Below, in pieces: positions 57,985 to 64,000 of a stretch of 64,000 nt of DNA (the first letter of the stretch is position 1; every line of letters starts with the position of its first letter). Under the pieces are notes generated by a model that saw nothing but the letters and a program-made list of their open reading frames with translations, did no database searches and was not told the DNA's origin. This stretch comes from Acanthopleura granulata (Eukaryota > Mollusca > Polyplacophora > Chitonida > Chitonidae), in contig JABBOT010000005.1 of assembly GCA_016165875.1 (NCBI GenBank), forward strand, positions 21,784,520 through 21,848,519, given 5' to 3'. Both the position numbers and the translations under genes were made by a program.

Positions 57985-58240
57985 AATATTTGAACAGTGA
58001 GGTCGCGAGTTCAAATCCAGCTCCTATTATTCACTCGTGACCCCTATGTCCAGTGAGTTGAAAGTGATTTTTAAAACGAAGTTTGTTGGTGACATGCAGA
58101 AAAGTGGGTCAGTACTTGCTAAAGGTCGTTCGTCTACTTCGGGCATTATGGTTTCCTCCACCCACAAAGCCGACAAGAAATCATTTAAGTAAAACATTCT
58201 TGAGTATGGCGTTGAACAAAAAGGCAATGGATGAATGCAA
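57985..58240 (+). mobile_element. Diverged SINE-like copy between the two genes
   Basis: GAGGTCGCGAGTTCAAATCC (B-box-like), GGTTTCCTCCACCCACAAAG and TTCTTGAGTATGGCGTTGAA. No A/T tail. Confidence 0.6.
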
Positions 58241-58537
58241 AAGAATGTCATCACAATATCGGTAGCTGGAATATAACACACATCGGGTTCAATATATGAG
58301 CATTTTACGCGTATGAATATGTATTTAATTACATGGTGGCATGATGATTCATTTAAGTTACACCAAGACAAAATGTGCAATACATGCTGAGTATAATGAA
58401 CAGCTATTAATACAGTCACACTTGAGAGAATAAAATTACCGACGGTGGACGTATTCCACTGTCATAACATGAATAAATAGATAAATTATCAAGTGAAACT
58501 ACAATATATATGTAAGAAAGCCTCATGCTGCTTCGTT

Positions 58538-58560
58538 ATATATATATATATATATATATG
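58538..58560. repeat. (TA)n microsatellite
   Basis: About 11 TA units, 32 bp downstream of the ankyrin stop codon. Confidence 0.95.
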
Positions 58561-58591
58561 AGGGCATCCTTAGATTTACCCACAAATTTAA

Positions 58592-59833
58592 TTAGTTTCT
58601 TGTGAAAACATCACTGTTTAACAAGACATAGTTCTTGTAAAACTGCGGACATGGCAGAGACATAACGTCGGTTGGGTTAAGTCGCTGTCTTCCCAGAGAT
58701 CGTCTGACTACGTGTCTGCTGAGCCACTGCAGAGTGGAGGGGTTCACAGACGCATTCACCAATTCCTCCACCAAGGGAGCGTAGAAAGGCGCGTCCACGT
58801 GGGTCGGGAACGCCAATGTCCTGTTGAGAATGCTCGGCTGCCTACTCTCGGATAAGAGCCTTCGGAAGGCGTAAACACATGTTCCGTTTCCGCCCCGGTT
58901 AAGCAGGACAAAAAGCGGCGTCTCTCCTTCTCTGTTGCGAACGTCCGGATCAGCCATGTTGTTGAGCAACAAGTCTATGCAGTTCTCTCGCCCGGATTGC
59001 GCGGCGTAGTGCAACGGTGTGTTTCCGTCTTCGTCGGTGCAGTCAACGTTCGCCCCATACGAGACGAGCCATTTTAGTAAATTCGTGGAAGGCGATTCGT
59101 CAGTGGCACTGACGTAATGAGCAGCGGAGCACCCTTTTTCGTCTTGGGCGTTGGTGTCCGCTCCGAGTCGCAAAAGGACTTCTACCGTTGAAGAATTGCC
59201 GAGCTTAGCTGCAAGAATCAGTGGCGTTCGGAGGTTCACGTCCCTGATATTAATGTCCGCTCCTCTTTCTACTAAGACAGATATTGCTGCAGTCAAGTTG
59301 TATTTTGCACAAAGGTGTAATGGCGACCTGCTGTCCGGTTTCGTGCAAACGTCATCCGGGTTAATACCGTGTGCCAAAAGAGCCCGCAAGCATCTTTCCG
59401 ACTTTCTGTGTTGCTGCTTTATGTACAACTGGTAATCGCTTTCATGTTTTGTCAGACCGGTGGCATCATCAAAGTAGTGTATTCTGGGCCAGTATAATAG
59501 AACCAAGGATATTGGCTGACGCCCCATGTAATCTTCCATGCATGGATTCGCACCTGAATTCAACAGTTCCTCCACAATGGCTTCTCGTCGGTGGATACAA
59601 GCTAGGTGTAATGCAAAAGTGCGGATATACTTGCAGAAAGACCGTCTGCCATCTGCTCTTCCATATGAAAACTTCAGTTCTTCGTTCAGGTCCACACCTT
59701 CTTGAATGGCTTTGGTGCATTGTGTCAAGTCGTTGCGAACAATGGCGTCGTATAGAGAATTTGGCCTATTGGGATCATCTAGCACTACCATGTGCTCTGC
59801 CTCCTTCTTCTGCTTTGAAAGCGATCCACCCAT
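58592..59833 (-). CDS. Ankyrin-repeat protein with SOCS-box-like C-terminus and N-myristoylation motif (413 aa, intronless)
   Basis: A single open exon. It starts MGGSLSKQKK: Gly2 with Ser6 and following lysines fits the N-myristoylation consensus, suggesting membrane attachment. Ankyrin repeats are visible at about 72-101, 167-197 (SPLHLCAKYN...RGADINIRD), 200-230 (TPLILAAK...LGADTNAQD), 233-267, 269-299 (NTPLHYAAQSG) and a weak one at 302-330. Residues 364-406 resemble a SOCS box: STLQWLSRHVVRRSLGRQRL, then LPCPQFYKNYVLL, like the LPxP Cullin-5 box. In the BC box the usual Cys is Ser. By family, ASB-type proteins present substrates to an Elongin BC-Cullin5 ubiquitin ligase; this is inferred. 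The ankyrin assignment is firm and the SOCS box likely. The lack of introns could reflect retroposition. No close poly(A) signal was found. Confidence 0.92.
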   Translation of the reverse strand: MGGSLSKQKKEAEHMVVLDDPNRPNSLYDAIVRNDLTQCTKAIQEGVDLNEELKFSYGRADGRRSFCKYIRTFALHLACIHRREAIVEELLNSGANPCMEDYMGRQPISLVLLYWPRIHYFDDATGLTKHESDYQLYIKQQHRKSERCLRALLAHGINPDDVCTKPDSRSPLHLCAKYNLTAAISVLVERGADINIRDVNLRTPLILAAKLGNSSTVEVLLRLGADTNAQDEKGCSAAHYVSATDESPSTNLLKWLVSYGANVDCTDEDGNTPLHYAAQSGRENCIDLLLNNMADPDVRNREGETPLFVLLNRGGNGTCVYAFRRLLSESRQPSILNRTLAFPTHVDAPFYAPLVEELVNASVNPSTLQWLSRHVVRRSLGRQRLNPTDVMSLPCPQFYKNYVLLNSDVFTRN

Positions 59834-59934
59834 TATACTTGTTAATCTCTTGAACAGTTCAAAATGTGTTCAGATTTCTGCTGCTGAACATTGACCGTTT
59901 TTGAAAAGTTCTTTCGCTGGCCAATAGAGCTGGA

Positions 59935-59942
59935 TGACGTCA
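59935..59942. promoter_or_regulatory. CRE (TGACGTCA) upstream of ankyrin gene
   Basis: A perfect palindromic CREB/ATF site about 100 bp upstream of the ATG (which is on the minus strand), with a CCAAT motif (read on +) at 59921-59925. Confidence 0.5.
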
Positions 59943-60019
59943 CTCTTGTTTATGTGACATACCGAGACGTCTGTCATCATTCTGTCATTCCTACGTCGTT
60001 TGGTCGCTGGCGCATGTAT

Positions 60020-60027
60020 TGACGTCA
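60020..60027. promoter_or_regulatory. Second CRE (TGACGTCA) upstream of ankyrin gene
   Basis: An identical 8-bp palindrome 85 bp further upstream. Two perfect sites so close together are unlikely by chance. Confidence 0.45.
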
Positions 60028-60217
60028 CGCAGTTGATTCACACAACGTCATGCTTTCTTCAAATGGCTACATTTTATGCAACTCGCGCTACCATGACATG
60101 CAGTTAAAAGTTATCGGCATAATTTAGTTCCAAACACAGGATCGCTCACAGCCATGCAGTGTCATCATGTCACACATTTCATCGTTGCACCACTATTTAT
60201 ATTTGTATATTTATTCA

Positions 60218-60475
60218 CAGGCCTCAGTCGGTTAGAGCGCTAGTGCAGCGCAATGACCAAGTAGCCTCCCACCAATGTGGTCGCTGTGAGTTCAAGTCCA
60301 GCTCATGCTGGCTTCCTCTCCGGCCGTATGTGGAAAGGTCTTCCCGTAACCCGCGGATGGTCGTGGGTTTCCCCCGGGCTCTGACCGGTTTCCTCCCACC
60401 ATAATGCAGGCCGCCGTCGTATAAGTGAAATATTCTTGAGTACGGCGTAAAACCTCAATCAAATAAATAAACAAA
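60218..60475 (+). mobile_element. Full-length SINE, same family, with target-site duplication
   Basis: tRNA-like head (CAGTCGGTTAGAGCG), B-box-like GTTCAAGTCC and the conserved 3' domain. Flanking direct repeats TATATTTATTCA lie at 60206-60217 and 60476-60487. This is one of the least diverged copies. Confidence 0.9.
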
Positions 60476-60732
60476 TATATTTATTCAGTCCTATATTTAT
60501 TTATGTGACTTTGATAATTTACTGACACACTTGTACACCTCTGGGAAGCACAGGCTGTGCCAACAGCCACACGACCGTTGTCGACCGGTTTTTGTCAGCA
60601 AGACCCCACGAACAGTTAGAGTGGTGGGTCATAAAAATTATCTGCCTAAGACCCGGATTGTGTTCTGTAAGGAAGTGTCTTGCACCGAACGTATGACAAA
60701 TATTCGCCGTTTATAGTCCATGAAAGAGACCA

Positions 60733-60861
60733 GGGCCCTGTCTTACAAACAGGGTGTAAGTTAAGTGAAACGTAACTGTCAAGACGACACACATTGTAGA
60801 GATACGTTGCCATGGTAGTTACGTTTGACATAGCGTTACACCCGCTTCGTAAAACGGGCCC
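60733..60861. mobile_element. Foldback MITE with GGGCCC ends, copy 1
   Basis: 129 bp. GGGCCCTGTCTTACAAACAG at the left pairs with CTTCGTAAAACGGGCCC at the right; the arms continue with GGGTGTAA / TTACACCC. Confidence 0.75.
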
Positions 60862-61734
60862 CAAGGGATCAGATGTGAGGACATGTTCGATGTTCGAGGG
60901 ACGCAGCGACGAGAGTTAACAATGCAAAACTGCAGCATGTCGTAATACCAAAAGGATATTTTTCGTACGCTTTTTCCAAGTAAAAGCGATGTCTTCATTT
61001 GCATCTGTCACGGACATTTGTATATGATGTTCTGATATTCTCTGCTAATAAAAATGGTGACCAAGCTCATATTTTCGCGTAATATTTTTCTCCTGCTAAT
61101 TACACATTCAAAAAAGTCTACCGGAACAAGCGCTCCGTAGGTTCCTTGCGATGACTGTGCAGCAGAAGAGTTTATTATCGTTTTTGTCTGGTATTTCTGC
61201 ATGGCGAGATGCGATGCTTATTCCGAGCCTATTTATTTTTGTTTTTTTCTCTTTCTCTCTCTCTCTCCATAAATTCCACAACTGTCATTAAAAATATAGT
61301 ACAGTGTATCTACGCTTATCAAACAATAAAAAGTAGACATATGTATACTACATATGTTCGCATTCGACGAAATATATTACATAATGTTATATTCATTTGG
61401 TGTATACAAAGCATACACACATCACATATTACCATTATGATCGAAACAGAGTACCTGCTTTGTATATCCAAAGTTGTGTGTCTAAATAGTTTTTGTCGTA
61501 TTCAGTCTTAGCGGAGCTGTGTGCACGCGTTTGTATTGCATGCTTTGATGTTCTCCGCTGGCTTCCAAAGGCCTTGAAAGAGCATATTGTTCTTTTCCAA
61601 GACATCGATTTGATTCAGATGAGGTGTGAGAAACGATGGCCAAATATGTAGAAAACGCTGAACGAAAGTCAATGAATGGCTTCTGCGATACGGTATTCAC
61701 ACTCATGTAGGCACAACGAAGTCAAAGGATGCCA

Positions 61735-61990
61735 TCCAGTAATAGTCAAGGCCTGCAACCCAGTAGAGTTGGATCACCTAGGGGGAATGTAAGTTGCTGC
61801 CACAAGCATTTGCATGAGCAGTCATAGAATAAGGTCCTGCTAGGTTCTGAGAGAAATCGACGAGAGCTGGGCAGGATTTCACCCCTTTCGTGCGATCATT
61901 AGTCAACTATCACACGGTCGACGCTGCTCTGCGTGGTTTGGCTCTCCATGCCTCTTCGTGTTGTGGACGAAGGGCCTGTAGGACTCTGGC
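61735..61990 (+). repeat. Dispersed repeat family A, copy 4
   Basis: Diverged: GGGGAATGTAAGTTGCTGCC, GCTGGGCAGGATTTCACCCC and GTCAACTATCACACGGTCG. Confidence 0.55.
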
Positions 61991-64000
61991 AATGTCTGAG
62001 TGATAAAAGGACGATCTTCATACTACTTTCCGATGCCCTCAACGCATCTGCCCAAAAAGTTTAAAAAACAAAACTTGCCCAAGATACAAGATTTGACAAT
62101 ATTTTATAACAGACCAAAAACAACTTGGAGACTTTTAGCATGCAAATTGTGTCTGACAAATTCGCATCTAATGCAAATATGCTGTCCTTACATAAAGCCT
62201 CTTTCACGAGTACAATAATGAAAAGATCCACAATTCCTATACTGTGGTGTGTGTATTTATATGACCGAATTGACAAGTGGATAACAGTGGTTCGTTTCGA
62301 ACTGTTGAGTAATTTTTGGTAGATATATATTATCACTTCAATATTCCCGTCGTCAAATCTAAACTTTTGTGTGGGGGGGGGGGGGGCTTTGTCCGTCTTC
62401 AACACTGATTAACCATCTTCAACACACTGGATGAAATGTTTCTTACACAGAATTGAATAAAAATGTCAAGTAGGTATGTAATACGCCTATGTTGCTCACA
62501 TTTCTTAACGTACACTACACTATGCCTTTATTTACAGAACAATTTCTTTCGCGCCCTGCAGCCATGCACTGGCTCGATGTCTTGTTAGGTCTTCCTGCTT
62601 TCATATACCTCACTTATAAACTATAGGCCCTATACACATCTAGGCCTACCTGTCAATTTTTTTTCACACTGGTACCCTTCACCAGCACTTATTATTACAC
62701 CTCCCATATTTCTGGGCACGCTTTAGGTCAGTGCCGGTACATAGGCCTACATGTGGGCCTGTGAGATTATACACATACTTATGCGTACAGGGTAGGTAAC
62801 ACTCGATAGCTCTTGATCGTTATAGGCCCATGGCTTCAGATTCTGCTTCACAACGAAAGAAAAAAAGAAAAATCATAGACCCAATTAAGATGGGATTTAA
62901 AGTAACTAAAATAAAACGATAAGTAGCGACTGTGCACCTACCTGGCTACACGAGCGGCAAATAATTGCTAGGCCCCTGTACACATGTATAAATACAGTAG
63001 GCCTACATAATACACTAACGCCTAACGGTAGCTTTAGTACGTGTACATGTTCATCGTCGTAAGCACACGTTGGCTACCAAGCACGTAGCCTATAACGACA
63101 TCTTCTGTAAATAACAGTCTCTATCTGTCCCAGTAAATCCATGGATAAGAGCTCCGTTATTTCCTTTTAACTTTTATCTGTTAAACTGAAAGCATTTACG
63201 AGCGCCCCAGACGATATAATTTAAATAAACACTCTCATCGGTGTAGCAGCTGTGATAGTAAATAGACCTATACTGTCTGTCACTGTCTGTGTGAGGGGAA
63301 TATTAGCAGACGATGTATTACTGGGCAAACATAGTTCTCCAAATATTATCCAGCCGACTTTTTAACATATCAGATAATGCTTTCAACTACCTTACATGCA
63401 GTAGCTCTACATCAACTGGTAACTTTAAGCGCGGCGCGTCTACTTACAGCAATTTCGTCCGTCTTGGAACGGACTATATGAATACGCGTGAATTGATCGA
63501 ACATTCATCGATGCGTGCTTCGCCCCTGCCTCCTGCTACATGGTAGACGTAAACACAACTCAGGTTTGTATGTATTTTTCTGTACTTTCATCAATGCTTA
63601 TGCAAATATTTATCTGTGTTGATGAATGATGCTCAATTCCCTTGATATTTTGGTTTATGAAATGCATTTAAAGCTCCGGGAGACCGCATCGACGCTTTCT
63701 TTGTTCTTTGTGCCTGTCGAAAGCTGGTCATTCGATGAACCCGTGTTGACAGCTGTCTTCTGACTCAGGATTATTTGAATTGATTTCACAGATGATAATT
63801 CAGTGCTGTGGTATCTTGTGGTAAGGGGACATTACACCCAAAACATTGACCATAGCCTCCTTATCCTTCAGTAAGCAGAATCAATGCCCTACACCCATAT
63901 ACACAACCAATCTTTGCCTGAATTCTTTGATTTGCACTGACAGCAGAGATAAGCTTAAAGTCCAGTTCACCAAGGCAAACATTTCACTCCTATTCTTTGG

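Larger units (their letters stand above)
60490..64000. other. Intergenic right end
   Basis: One GGGCCC foldback MITE (60733-60861), one family A repeat (61735-61990), a CT tract (61246-61267) and a G run (62373-62386). A 77-codon frame at 63313-63546 is not recognised. No supported gene. Confidence 0.55.

Noticed and set aside
59371..59853. 160-codon frame opposite the ankyrin gene
   Set aside because: Antisense shadow; the minus strand encodes clear ankyrin repeats.
63313..63546. 77-codon frame after a possible 5' UTR
   Set aside because: No similarity recognised, and no donor or poly(A) context strong enough to call a gene.

Overview
The window is eukaryotic genomic DNA. Coding sequence is split into short exons with GT..AG introns, non-coding sequence dominates, and there are many interspersed repeats. 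tRNA-headed SINEs ending in a conserved block (positions such as 46506-46606) followed by an AAAT-type tail, together with a complement-like thioester protein gene, suggest a marine lophotrochozoan, most likely a mollusc. That assignment is an inference; no species can be named.

Layout. 1-17150 is intergenic: a dispersed repeat, a small tandem duplication (3340-4140), three copies of a TIR-bearing MITE, a satellite-like array with a CTCGTCGTCTGGGG-type motif (7490-9180) and a cryptically simple tract (9180-9860). 17254-56193 (+) is one large gene of 38 coding exons. I joined the exons by splice sites and phase into an uninterrupted reading frame of 5,823 nt (1,940 codons plus stop). It encodes a secreted alpha-2-macroglobulin/CD109/C3-type thioester protein: signal peptide, MG1-MG7 with an RKKR site, a CUB, a thioester domain with GCGEQ and the catalytic His, an A2M receptor-binding (MG8) domain and a C-terminal NTR/C345C-like domain. 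58592-59833 (-) is a single-exon ankyrin-repeat protein with an N-myristoylation motif and a SOCS-box-like C-terminus; two perfect CRE sites lie upstream. 60000-64000 has repeats only.

The most unusual aspect is the structure of the thioester gene. Three splice-site segments have been tandemly amplified: the acceptor and 5' end of exon 2 (88-bp spacing), the 3' end and donor of exon 17 (about 77-88 bp, 11 units), and the acceptor and 5' end of exon 29 (exact 51-bp spacing, 9 upstream units). Exon 13 carries an in-frame 90-bp coding repeat that inserts about 240 residues into the MG5 region. Intron 5 keeps a decayed copy of exon 5 with an intact donor. Intron 35 holds a phase-compatible possible alternative last exon encoding a hydrophobic, membrane-anchor-like tail. 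The MG domains, thioester domain and CUB together suggest a humoral opsonin that attaches covalently to targets. The variable insert and reiterated splice sites could diversify it, but nothing in the DNA alone proves that they do.
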